DNA of 64,000 nt, taken from NCBI RefSeq assembly GCF_002269345.1, contig NZ_CP022889.1, forward strand, positions 434,001 to 498,000. Direction: 5' to 3'. The notes beneath the pieces were generated by a model that did no database searches, was not told where the DNA came from, and was given only the letters and a program-made list of their open reading frames with translations. The translations under genes and the position numbers were made by a program. Shown one piece after another: positions 17,835 through 26,187 of the stretch (within the stretch, counting starts at the first letter, position 1; each line of letters starts with the position of its first letter). This DNA is from Tsuneonella mangrovi. GTDB lineage: Bacteria > Pseudomonadota > Alphaproteobacteria > Sphingomonadales > Sphingomonadaceae.

Positions 17835-20351
17835 CTAGCTCTTGGCCTTGGCTTTCCGCCGCCCCTTCTTCTTCGCCGGACCTTTTGCCGCACGCGCATC
17901 GATCAGCTCGATCGCCTGGGCCTCGGTGACATCCTCGGGCTTCACGTCCTTGGGAATCGTCGCGTTGGTCGTGCCATCGGTGACATAGGGCCCGTAACGG
18001 CCGGGCATGACCTTTATTTCCCCGCCACTGGTGGGGTGCGTTCCAAGCGCCTTGATCGGCTCCGTCTTCGCACGGCTACCCTGACCGCCACGGTTGGCGG
18101 CTTCGGCAAGGATCGTGACCGCGGCGTTCATGCCCACTTCGAATACGTCGCGGGTCGAGGAGAGCTTGCCGTACTTCCCGTCATGACGCAGATATGGCCC
18201 GTAACGCCCTATATTGGCTTCGATTTCCTTGCCCGTTTCAGGATGCGCACCGACGATACGCGGTAGGTCCAGCAGCTTTATCGCCCAGTCGAGATCAAAG
18301 TCCGGCAGGTCCTTCGGGATCGAGGCGCGCTTGGCATCCTTGCCCTCGCCCATCTGGACAAAAGGACCGAACCGACCCGACTTGCGGTGGATGTCCTCGC
18401 CGGTCTCGGGATGCTGGCCCATCACGCCATCGTCCTCCCCGCCGTCGCCCTCGCCGCCCGGTTGCGCGAAGCGGCGGGTGTACTTGCATTCGGGGTAATT
18501 GGCGCAAGCGATGAACGCCCCGTAGCGCCCACCCCGCAGGCTCAGCCGCCCACCTTCACGCCCTTCCTGCTCGCATAGCGGGCAGGTGCGCGGATCCTTT
18601 CCATCCTCGCGAGGAGGGAACAGGTAGTCCGAAAGGTACTCGTCGAGCGCTTCGGTCACTTCGGACGGCTTGCGTTCCATGACCTCGTCGGTCTTGGGTT
18701 TGAAGTCGCGCCAGAACTGGCTTAGCAGCGCCTTCCATTCCTCGCGCCCACCCGAGACCTCGTCGAGCTCGTCTTCCATCCCGGCGGTGAAGTCGTAAGC
18801 GACGTAGCGCGGAAAAAACCGCTCGAGAAATGCTGTCAGAAGACGGCCTGATTCCTCTGCGAAGAAACGGTTTTTCTCCATCCGTACGTAGTCACGATCG
18901 CGCAGCGTCTGGATCGTGCTGGCGTAGGTCGACGGGCGCCCGATCCCGAGCTCCTCGAGCCGCTTGACAAGGCTGGCTTCGGAATAGCGCGGCGGTGGCT
19001 GGGTGAAGTGCTGGGTCGCATCGATCGCGTCCTTGTGCGGTGCGTCGCCCTTGCGCATCAGCGGAAGCAAACCTTCGTCGTCGTCATCGGACTTCTGGTC
19101 GAGACCTTCCTCGTAGACCGCGAGGAAACCTGGGAATTTCACTACCTGCCCGGTTGCGCGCAGTTCGTGCCGGCCGGTGGGGTCGCGCATCGTCACTGTG
19201 GTCCGCTCGAGACTCGCAGCTGCCATCTGGCTCGCCATCGCGCGCTTGAAGATCAGGTCGTAGAGCTTGCCTTCGTCACCCGAACCGGCCCGTTCGCGAC
19301 TGAAGTCGGTCGGGCGGATCGCTTCGTGCGCTTCCTGCGCATTCTTGGCCTTGGTCTGGTAGATGCGCGGCTTTTCGGGGAGGTAATGGCCCGAGAACCG
19401 GTCCGAAATCGCCTTGCGCGCAGCGGAAATCGCGCTGCCGTCCATCTGCACGCCGTCGGTCCGCATGTAGGTGATCGCGCCAGCCTCGTAGAGCGACTGG
19501 GCACAGCGCATCGTGTGGCTGGCAGAAAAGCCCAGCTTGCGCGCGGCTTCCTGCTGCAGCGTCGAGGTGGTGAACGGCGGCGCGGGGTTGCGCTTCAATG
19601 GCTTGGTTTCGACGTCCTCGACGATGAAGCGACCTTCCTCGACCGCCTTCTGCGCTGCCTTGGCCGTCCCTTCGTCACCGATCGAGAGCCGCTCGAGCTT
19701 CTTGCCGTCGAACGTCACGAGTCGCGCGTCGAACTTCGTCCCGTCATGCTGCATGTGCGCGACGACCGACCAGTATTCCTGCGGCACGAAGGCTTCGATC
19801 TCGCGCTCACGCTCGACGATCAGCCGCAAAGCAACCGACTGCACGCGGCCTGCACTCTTCGCGCCGGGGAGCTTGCGCCACAGGACCGGCGAAAGCGTGA
19901 AGCCGAACAGGTAATCGAGCGCGCGGCGGGCGAGGTAGGCATCGATCAGGTCCTGATCGAGCGCACGCGGGTGCTCCATCGCGCCGGTCACGGCAGCCTT
20001 GGTGATCGCGTTGAAGGTCACCCGCTCGACGTCTTCGGGCAGCGCCTTGCGCTTCTTGAGCAGGTCGAGCACGTGCCAGCTGATCGCTTCACCCTCGCGA
20101 TCGGGGTCGGTGGCGAGGATCAGGCGGTCGGCCTTCTTCGCAGCATCGGCAATCGCCTTCACCTGCTCGCGGTTGCGCTTGTCGGAATAGACTTCCCAAT
20201 CCATCGCGAAGTCCTCGTCCGGCCGCACGCTGCCGTCCTTGGGCGGCAGGTCGCGGACATGGCCGTAGGATGCGAGGACCTTGTAGTCCGCGCCGAGGTA
20301 CTTCTCGATGGTCTTCGCCTTGGCCGGCGATTCGACGATTACTAGCTGCAT
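17835..20351 (-). CDS. topA: DNA topoisomerase I (type IA)
   Basis: Relaxes negative supercoils through a 5'-phosphotyrosine intermediate. The 838-residue protein has the Toprim domain at the N-terminus (MQLVIVESPAKAKTIEKYLG, with the acidic DPDREGEAISWH). The catalytic tyrosine is Tyr295 in AITYMRTDG. A four-cysteine zinc motif follows (CPLCEQ ... CANYPECKY, about residues 590-630). Topoisomerase C-terminal repeats (GPYVTDGTTNATIP and similar) and a lysine-rich tail end the protein. Confidence 0.96.
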   Translation of the reverse strand: MQLVIVESPAKAKTIEKYLGADYKVLASYGHVRDLPPKDGSVRPDEDFAMDWEVYSDKRNREQVKAIADAAKKADRLILATDPDREGEAISWHVLDLLKKRKALPEDVERVTFNAITKAAVTGAMEHPRALDQDLIDAYLARRALDYLFGFTLSPVLWRKLPGAKSAGRVQSVALRLIVEREREIEAFVPQEYWSVVAHMQHDGTKFDARLVTFDGKKLERLSIGDEGTAKAAQKAVEEGRFIVEDVETKPLKRNPAPPFTTSTLQQEAARKLGFSASHTMRCAQSLYEAGAITYMRTDGVQMDGSAISAARKAISDRFSGHYLPEKPRIYQTKAKNAQEAHEAIRPTDFSRERAGSGDEGKLYDLIFKRAMASQMAAASLERTTVTMRDPTGRHELRATGQVVKFPGFLAVYEEGLDQKSDDDDEGLLPLMRKGDAPHKDAIDATQHFTQPPPRYSEASLVKRLEELGIGRPSTYASTIQTLRDRDYVRMEKNRFFAEESGRLLTAFLERFFPRYVAYDFTAGMEDELDEVSGGREEWKALLSQFWRDFKPKTDEVMERKPSEVTEALDEYLSDYLFPPREDGKDPRTCPLCEQEGREGGRLSLRGGRYGAFIACANYPECKYTRRFAQPGGEGDGGEDDGVMGQHPETGEDIHRKSGRFGPFVQMGEGKDAKRASIPKDLPDFDLDWAIKLLDLPRIVGAHPETGKEIEANIGRYGPYLRHDGKYGKLSSTRDVFEVGMNAAVTILAEAANRGGQGSRAKTEPIKALGTHPTSGGEIKVMPGRYGPYVTDGTTNATIPKDVKPEDVTEAQAIELIDARAAKGPAKKKGRRKAKAKS

Positions 20352-20422
20352 GGAGAGGGCGATCGGTCCTTACGTGCGTACGTGTATGTACGCGCGAAGG
20401 TGGGGTCGGGGATTCGATGCTG

Positions 20423-20806
20423 TCAAGCGGCTGCGTTGCGAAGTCGGCGCCATGCGATGAAGAACAGCGTCATCAGCACCAGGTCGATCGCGCCGAATAC
20501 GCCCATCGTCAGTTCGACTTGCCCACGCGCGGCAAACGCCACGGCCGGGACTCCGAAGCAAAGCTTCTCGAAAAACGTCACCGGCATCAGCGGTTCGAAC
20601 CGCACAGGATCGCGGGCAATGACGAGGAACACGCCCTGGAACACCAGCGCAACACCGACGAAAGCGAGGTAAGTAAGGTGCCACGGATCGGGCACGGGTC
20701 GCAGATAGGCCAGCAGGAGCGAAGCAATCCCGTATATCGCTGCCCAACGATAAACGCGTGCGGCGAATTTCACTTCATATGACAAGACTAACTCTCCCAC
20801 CGGCAT
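20423..20806 (-). CDS. Small polytopic membrane protein, function unknown
   Basis: A 127-residue protein with about four transmembrane segments (YRWAAIYGIASLLLAYL, YLAFVGVALVFQGVFLVIA, FFEKLCFGVPAVAFAA and MGVFGAIDLVLMTLFFIAW). I do not recognise a named family. The ATG at 20806 has GGTGAG upstream and lies 32 bases inside the 3' end of dprA, so it is probably translated from the plsY-dprA transcript. It precedes topA on the same strand. A helper role for either gene is not indicated. Confidence 0.65.
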   Translation of the reverse strand: MPVGELVLSYEVKFAARVYRWAAIYGIASLLLAYLRPVPDPWHLTYLAFVGVALVFQGVFLVIARDPVRFEPLMPVTFFEKLCFGVPAVAFAARGQVELTMGVFGAIDLVLMTLFFIAWRRLRNAAA

Positions 20807-21875
20807 GTCTCACCAGTTTTCCAGCAATTTCAAGCTCTAGAAGCGAAAGCTGCACAGCTGCGCCGCTCGTTCCCGACTGCCGGATCAATTCGTCGACCGT
20901 CACCGGGGCAGTGGTGAGCAGCGCTGCGATGTCAGCAGGTTCGGCCTCGGCGAAGTCCTCGTCGCCCCACTCATAGGCAGGCGCCGCCTCGCGGAAAGTC
21001 GAACGCGGCGAGCCGTCGAATGTCGAGAGCAGCTCGATCACGTCTTCGGGCGACTGGACCAGCACCGCGCCGTCGCGGATCAGCTGGTTGCAGCCCTGGC
21101 TGCGCGCATCGAGCGGGCTGCCGGGGATCGCCATGACCTCCCTGCCCGCTTCGCCCGCGAGCCGCGCGGTGATGAGCGAGCCGGACTTGGGCGCGGCCTC
21201 CACAACCAGTGTTCCCGCAGCAAGCCCAGCGATGATCCGGTTGCGGCTTGGAAAGTGGCTTCCGCGCGGCTCGGTCCCGGGCGGTTGCTCGGCCAGCAGC
21301 AAGCCCTCGGTCGCAATCCGCTCCTGCAAGTCGGCGTGCTGCGGCGGATAGGCGATGTCGATCCCGCTGGCGATCACGCCTATCGTCGCCGGAAACGCAC
21401 CTTCGTGCGCCGCCCCGTCGATCCCCCGGGCAAGGCCCGAAACGACGGCATAGCTTTCCGCTGACAGGGCTGCGGCAAACTCGCGCGCCAGCTTCACTGC
21501 CGCCGCCGAGGCGTTGCGCGCGCCGACCATCGCCACGCACGGCTTGGCCACCAGCGCGATCTCGCCGCGACAGGTCAGGATTGGCGGCGCGCCGGGTGTT
21601 TCGGCCAGCAACGCAGGGTAATCAGGCTGGTCGTGGAAAAGGTACCGCGCGCCTGCCCGGCGAACCTGCGAGATTTCCTCCGCGATCGCATCCGGTGGCG
21701 CTGCGCGGTAATCGCGCCCACCGCGCTTGCCGAGTTCGGGCAGTGCTTCGATTGCTGCTTCACCGCTGCCGAACCGGCGCAAGAGCTGGGCGTAGCTGAC
21801 CGGCCCGATATTGGGCGATCGCAGCAGCCGGATGCGCGCGAACGCTTCGGTCTGGGACAGCCCGGTTTCGCTCAC
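20775..21875 (-). CDS. dprA: DNA-processing protein DprA
   Basis: Binds incoming single-stranded DNA and loads RecA during natural transformation. The 366-residue protein has the Rossmann-like DprA core with VAMVGARNASAAAVKLA, VSGLARGIDGAAH, IASGIDIAYPPQH, FPSRNRIIAGLA and KSGSLITARLAGE. A C-terminal winged-helix-like region ends it (about residues 300-366). The likely start is the GTG at 21875, which overlaps the plsY stop as GTGA; longer in-frame sequence upstream runs through plsY. Confidence 0.92.
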   Translation of the reverse strand: MSETGLSQTEAFARIRLLRSPNIGPVSYAQLLRRFGSGEAAIEALPELGKRGGRDYRAAPPDAIAEEISQVRRAGARYLFHDQPDYPALLAETPGAPPILTCRGEIALVAKPCVAMVGARNASAAAVKLAREFAAALSAESYAVVSGLARGIDGAAHEGAFPATIGVIASGIDIAYPPQHADLQERIATEGLLLAEQPPGTEPRGSHFPSRNRIIAGLAAGTLVVEAAPKSGSLITARLAGEAGREVMAIPGSPLDARSQGCNQLIRDGAVLVQSPEDVIELLSTFDGSPRSTFREAAPAYEWGDEDFAEAEPADIAALLTTAPVTVDELIRQSGTSGAAVQLSLLELEIAGKLVRHAGGRVSLVI

Positions 21876-22453
21876 TTCTTGCTGCCGACCTTCGGTTCCT
21901 CGCCGCGCATCAGGCGACCGATATTGGCGCGGTGCTGGATGATCACGATCGCAGCGACCGCTACCAGCGTCGTGACGATGGAAGGAAAGCCGAGCAACCA
22001 CGCAAGGATCGGCGCGGCAATCACTGTCGTCATCGACGAGACCGACGATATCCGGCTGATCGCCAGCGTGGCAGCCCACACGGCAGCACACGCAAGCATG
22101 ACCTGCCACGACAGCGCCAGGCACACCCCGGCAGCGGTAGCAAAACCCTTGCCGCCCTTGAACTTGAGCCACAGCGGAAAGCAATGGCCCGCAATCGCGG
22201 CAACCGCTGCCACCCCGGCCATTCCGGGCCACAAACGGTCCGCAAGCAGCACTGCCACCAGGCCTTTGCCAGCGTCGAGCAGGACGGTCGCCGCTGCCAG
22301 TCCCTTGCGCCCTGTGCGCAACACGTTGGTCGCGCCGATGCTGCCCGAACCGATCTGGCGCACGTCGCCCGCCCCGCCAAACCGCGTCAGCAGCAGGCCG
22401 AAGGGGATCGACCCCAGCAGGTATCCGGTCAATGCAGCGAACAGGAGTTCCAT
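21872..22453 (-). CDS. plsY: Glycerol-3-phosphate acyltransferase PlsY (acyl-phosphate dependent)
   Basis: Inner-membrane enzyme that transfers acyl groups from acyl-phosphate to glycerol 3-phosphate, the first step of phospholipid synthesis. The 193-residue protein is polytopic with the three PlsY loops: GSIPFGLLLTR ... GSGSIGATNVLRTG (motif 1), KFKGGKGFATAAG (motif 2) and HRANIGRLMRGEEP (motif 3). It is the first gene of a plsY-dprA-membrane protein series and is divergent from murI. Confidence 0.94.
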   Translation of the reverse strand: MELLFAALTGYLLGSIPFGLLLTRFGGAGDVRQIGSGSIGATNVLRTGRKGLAAATVLLDAGKGLVAVLLADRLWPGMAGVAAVAAIAGHCFPLWLKFKGGKGFATAAGVCLALSWQVMLACAAVWAATLAISRISSVSSMTTVIAAPILAWLLGFPSIVTTLVAVAAIVIIQHRANIGRLMRGEEPKVGSKK

Positions 22454-22567
22454 GCTATCCCCCTAACCATGCAGGACTTACTTGTCGAAGCCCCGCCTTT
22501 TCCTCTAGCGGCGGTGTAGCGCATAACCGGCCAGCGACAAGCGCGGGCCGCACGGGATTGATCTGAC

Positions 22568-23362
22568 TTGGACCCATCTGCCCCGATCCTGCTCTTCGAT
22601 TCCGGCGTCGGCGGGCTGACCGTGCTCGCCGAGTTGCGCAAAGTCCTGCCCGAAGCACCGGTGATCTACGCGGCCGACACGGCTGGCTTGCCCTACGGTT
22701 CGAAGACCGAAGCAGAGATCGCCGCGCGGGTCGCGGGGCTGCTGGGGCGTTTGAGCGAACGCTACCGCCCGCGCCTCGTCACGATTGCCTGCAATACCGC
22801 CAGCACGATCGCATTGGGCATGGTGCGCGACGTGCTGCACATTCCGATCGTCGGCACGGTGCCGGCGATCAAGCCGGCAGCCGCGATGACAAAGACCGGG
22901 GTGATCGGCTTACTCGGGACAGAAGCGACGATCCGGCAAGGCTACGTCGACCGGCTTGAGGCTGAGTTCGCTAGCGACAAGCGCCTGCTGCGTTATGCCG
23001 CACCGGGACTGGTCGCAGCGGCAGAGGCCAAGCTACGCGGTGAGCCTGTCGATAATGGCGCAATTGCAGCGGCGGTCGATGGTCTACGCAGCCAGCCAGA
23101 CGGCGCATCGATCGATACAGTGGTGCTTGCCTGCACCCACTTTCCGCTTATCGAGGACGAATTGCGCGCTGCGCTCGGTCGCGAGATCACCTTCGTCCAC
23201 GGGGCGGAAGGCATTGCCCGCCGCATCTCCCACCTGACGCAAGGCCTGCCCTTTGCCCGCAGCGAGCCCGACTTGGCCATCACAACTGGAGAACTCACCG
23301 AGTTCGAACGGCTTGCGCCGACGTTTTCGGCCTTCGGGATCGAACGCATCGAGAGGCTCTGA
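22568..23362 (+). CDS. murI: Glutamate racemase
   Basis: Makes D-glutamate for peptidoglycan. The 264-residue protein carries FDSGVGGLTVL at the N-terminus, the first catalytic cysteine in IACNTAST and the second in LACTHFPL. It starts at a TTG (22568) preceded by a weak GGGAT; no ATG or GTG keeps the FDSGVGG motif. The globin-like gene follows after seven bases. Confidence 0.93.
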   Translation: MDPSAPILLFDSGVGGLTVLAELRKVLPEAPVIYAADTAGLPYGSKTEAEIAARVAGLLGRLSERYRPRLVTIACNTASTIALGMVRDVLHIPIVGTVPAIKPAAAMTKTGVIGLLGTEATIRQGYVDRLEAEFASDKRLLRYAAPGLVAAAEAKLRGEPVDNGAIAAAVDGLRSQPDGASIDTVVLACTHFPLIEDELRAALGREITFVHGAEGIARRISHLTQGLPFARSEPDLAITTGELTEFERLAPTFSAFGIERIERL

Positions 23363-23369
23363 CAGCACC

Positions 23370-23843
23370 GTGGGCGAAGATCGCATTTACCTTGCCACTC
23401 GCAGCCTGACGCGACTGGCGGAACAACGCGGGGACGTGGCCGGCCAGGTCATCAATCGCTTCTATCGCGACCACCCCGATGCCCGCTCTTCGTTCGAGCA
23501 TCACGGGCTCGGTCAGACCCGCGACCTGGAAGGCAGGATGGCCACCGAAAGCATCTTTATGTTGCTGCAATGGGTTGAAGACCCGGCTGCTGCACGGATC
23601 GACCAGGGCACCACGATCGTCCACCACAACGACACGCTGCAGGTGCCTCCGCGCTGGTATCTTGGGCTGGTCGATGCAGCGCTGGCCGTGCTGTTCGAGA
23701 CCTTTCCACCCGATGCCAGCAACGAACACGCGATGTGGCTGGAGGTGCGGGCCGACTACGCCGCATTCGTCGATAGTTTGCGCGGCGACTTTTTGCGCCC
23801 CGACGACAGCTCGCCCTTGCCGACGTTTTTCGACCCTGCATGA
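23370..23843 (+). CDS. Globin-like protein (probable single-domain globin)
   Basis: A 157-residue protein not obvious at first sight, but its order of features matches single-domain bacterial haemoglobins of the Vitreoscilla type. There is an A-B helix stretch ending in FYRDHPDARSSF (compare the FYxxxFxxHPExRxxF pattern), a MATESIFMLL E-helix-like segment, and VHHNDTLQVPPRWYLGLVD in the place of the proximal-histidine F helix. The GTG at 23370 lies seven bases after murI. Proximity to the downstream haem-synthesis gene hemA is suggestive only. The haem ligand would be one of the two adjacent histidines. Function (oxygen or NO chemistry) is inferred. Confidence 0.55.
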   Translation: MGEDRIYLATRSLTRLAEQRGDVAGQVINRFYRDHPDARSSFEHHGLGQTRDLEGRMATESIFMLLQWVEDPAAARIDQGTTIVHHNDTLQVPPRWYLGLVDAALAVLFETFPPDASNEHAMWLEVRADYAAFVDSLRGDFLRPDDSSPLPTFFDPA

Positions 23844-23851
23844 CATTTAAG

Positions 23852-23862
23852 AACCATTCGCA
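23852..23862. promoter_or_regulatory. Fur-box-like half element upstream of hemA
   Basis: The 11-mer AACCATTCGCA lies about 91 bases before the hemA start. It is shared exactly with the more complete site at 40937-40947 before an outer-membrane protein gene, and resembles the GCGAATCGTTCGC element before fur. Iron or haem control of 5-aminolevulinate synthase by Fur/Irr proteins is known in alphaproteobacteria. The site here is imperfect, so this is a tentative call. Confidence 0.35.
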
Positions 23863-23952
23863 AAGATCGCAGTGGCAAAATCGGTTGCAAACGAGTAACC
23901 GACCGTTCGCAAATTGCCGGACTCGAACCCGGCGCTGCCGTGGAATGTGCCT

Positions 23953-25173
23953 GTGAATTACGACCAGATCTTCGACCAGGCGATCGATCGCCTCCATGCC
24001 GAAGGCCGCTATCGCGTTTTCATCGATATCCTGCGCAACAAGGGGGCGTTCCCCAACGCGCGGTGCTTCCACGGGCACAACGGCCCCAAGCCGGTCACCG
24101 TGTGGTGTTCCAACGACTATTTGGCGATGGGCCAGCATCCCAAGGTAATTGCCGCGATGGAAGAGGCGCTGCACGATGTCGGCGCCGGTTCGGGCGGCAC
24201 CCGCAATATCGGCGGTAACACGCACTACCACGTGGACCTCGAGGCCGAGTTGGCAGACCTCCACGGCAAGGAAGGCGCGCTGCTGTTCACCAGCGGGTAT
24301 GTCTCGAACGACGCGACGCTCTCGACGCTCGCCAAGCTGCTGCCGGGCTGCATCATCTTCTCCGACGAGCTCAACCACGCGAGCATGATTGCGGGCATTC
24401 GCAATTCGGGCTGCGAGAAGCGCGTATTCCGCCACAACGACGTCGAGCACCTAGAAGAGCTGCTCGCGGCCGAAGAACCGGACGTGCCGAAGCTGATCGC
24501 TTTCGAGAGCGTCTATTCGATGGACGGCGATGTCGCACCGATCCACGCGATTTGCGACCTCGCCGAGAAGTACAACGCGCTGACCTACATCGACGAAGTC
24601 CACGCCGTCGGCATGTATGGCAAGCACGGCGGCGGGATCTCCGAGCGTGACGAGGCGGCCCACCGGATCGACATCATCGAAGGCACGATGGGCAAGGCCT
24701 TTGGCGTGATGGGCGGCTATATCGCTGCCGACAAGAAGATCATCGACGTGATCCGCTCCTACGCCCCCGGGTTCATTTTCACCACTTCGCTCAGCCCGGT
24801 GCTGGTCGCAGGCGTGCTCGCCTCGGTCCGCCACCTCAAGCAGAGCAGCGAGGAACGCGACGGCCAGCAAGCCGCTGCCGCGCAGCTCAAGGCGATGATG
24901 CGTGCCGCCGGCCTGCCGGTGATGGACAGCGTGACCCACATCGTGCCGCTGATGGTCGGCGATCCGGTTCGCGCGAAGAAGATCAGCGATATCCTGCTTG
25001 CCGAATACGGCATGTACGTGCAGCCGATCAATTTCCCGACCGTACCCCGCGGTACCGAACGCCTGCGCTTCACGCCGGGGCCGGCGCATACCGAGGAAAT
25101 GATGCAGGAACTGGTCGACGCCCTGGTCGAAGTTTGGGACCGGCTCGACCTGGAGTTGCGCGAGGCAGCGTAA
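23953..25173 (+). CDS. hemA: 5-Aminolevulinate synthase
   Basis: PLP enzyme of the C4 (Shemin) pathway, condensing glycine with succinyl-CoA to start tetrapyrrole synthesis. The GTG at 23953 gives 406 residues beginning (M)[19 protein letters not shown], the usual alphaproteobacterial N-terminus. A TTG 13 codons upstream is in frame but less typical. The glycine-rich loop is [11 protein letters not shown], the aspartate contacting the PLP ring is in [12 protein letters not shown], and the Schiff-base lysine is Lys248 in EGTMGKAFG. Succinyl-CoA links it to the propionyl-CoA route at the left end of the window. A Fur-box-like element lies upstream. Confidence 0.95.
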   Translation: MNYDQIFDQAIDRLHAEGRYRVFIDILRNKGAFPNARCFHGHNGPKPVTVWCSNDYLAMGQHPKVIAAMEEALHDVGAGSGGTRNIGGNTHYHVDLEAELADLHGKEGALLFTSGYVSNDATLSTLAKLLPGCIIFSDELNHASMIAGIRNSGCEKRVFRHNDVEHLEELLAAEEPDVPKLIAFESVYSMDGDVAPIHAICDLAEKYNALTYIDEVHAVGMYGKHGGGISERDEAAHRIDIIEGTMGKAFGVMGGYIAADKKIIDVIRSYAPGFIFTTSLSPVLVAGVLASVRHLKQSSEERDGQQAAAAQLKAMMRAAGLPVMDSVTHIVPLMVGDPVRAKKISDILLAEYGMYVQPINFPTVPRGTERLRFTPGPAHTEEMMQELVDALVEVWDRLDLELREAA

Positions 25174-25212
25174 CGGCGCACAATCGCTCTCAAACATATT
25201 GGGAGACGATCG

Positions 25213-26076
25213 ATGGCAACTGCCGCAAGCAAGGACGCTTCAAACCGTTTGGAGCTCGATATCCGTCCGCTCACGCCCGTGATCGGAGCGGAAATCCACG
25301 GCGTCGACCTCGCATCCCCCGGTATCACCGAGCAGGTTCCCGCGATCCGCGCGGCGCTGCTCGAATACGGAGTGGTATTCTTCCGCGACCAGACGCTCAC
25401 GCAGGAGCAACACATCGCATTTGCGCGCCACTTCGGCGACCTGGAAATCCACCCGGCCACCCCGAGGAAGCAACCCAATCGCGAAGTGCTGCGGATCGTC
25501 CACGGCCCGGAAAGCCGCGGCAGCGAAAATGCCTGGCATTCGGATGTGACCTGGCGTGAAGAGCCGTCGCTAGGCTCGATACTGCTTGCTCGCGAAGTGC
25601 CGGATGTCGGCGGCGATACGCTGTTTGCCAACATGCACGCGGCTTACGAGCGGCTCAGCCCGGAAATGAAGCGCTGGTGCGAAGGGTTAACCGCAGTGCA
25701 CGACATCGCGCGCGTGTTCGCCAAGCGCCTCGGCAAGAGCGTGGACGAACTCCACGAGCAGTACCCGCCGATGCGCCACCCGGTGATCCGCACGCATCCC
25801 GAGACCGGCAAGCGCGCAATCTACGTCAACACCGGGTTCACCAGCCATATCGAGGGCTTGGCAGATGCCGAGAGCCGCTGGTTGCTCGACCGGCTCTATG
25901 CCACCGCGTCGAACCCCGAAGTCCAGTGCCGCTTCCGTTGGCGAGAGGGGTCGATGGCATTCTGGGACAACCGGTTGACCCAGCATTTCGCTGCGAGCGA
26001 TTATTACCCGGCCCGCCGGGCGATGGACCGGGTAACCATCGCCGGCGACCGGCCATTTTTCGATCCCGAAAACTGA
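25213..26076 (+). CDS. TauD/TfdA-family 2-oxoglutarate-dependent dioxygenase
   Basis: A 287-residue non-haem Fe(II)/2-oxoglutarate oxygenase. The iron triad is visible as His109 and Asp111 in AWHSDVTW and His258 in WDNRLTQH. The arginine expected to bind 2-oxoglutarate is in the RRAMDRVTI segment near residue 273. Members hydroxylate taurine, alkyl sulfates, herbicides or other small acids; no sulfonate genes are nearby, so the substrate is unknown. It stands alone 39 bases after hemA in the same direction. Confidence 0.88.
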   Translation: MATAASKDASNRLELDIRPLTPVIGAEIHGVDLASPGITEQVPAIRAALLEYGVVFFRDQTLTQEQHIAFARHFGDLEIHPATPRKQPNREVLRIVHGPESRGSENAWHSDVTWREEPSLGSILLAREVPDVGGDTLFANMHAAYERLSPEMKRWCEGLTAVHDIARVFAKRLGKSVDELHEQYPPMRHPVIRTHPETGKRAIYVNTGFTSHIEGLADAESRWLLDRLYATASNPEVQCRFRWREGSMAFWDNRLTQHFAASDYYPARRAMDRVTIAGDRPFFDPEN

Positions 26077-26187
26077 CCGGATCGCCGGATCCCGCTTTAG
26101 CGTAATATAAACCATTAGGTTGCAAGGTATTCCAAGGTCTGGCCGGGAAATCCGGTCGGTTGATCTCTGGACTGACTGGCGGAAGCT

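Noticed and set aside
20352-20422. Repeated GTACGTGTATGTACG-like motif before topA considered as an operator
   Set aside because: It is short and imperfectly symmetric, and I could not distinguish it from chance.
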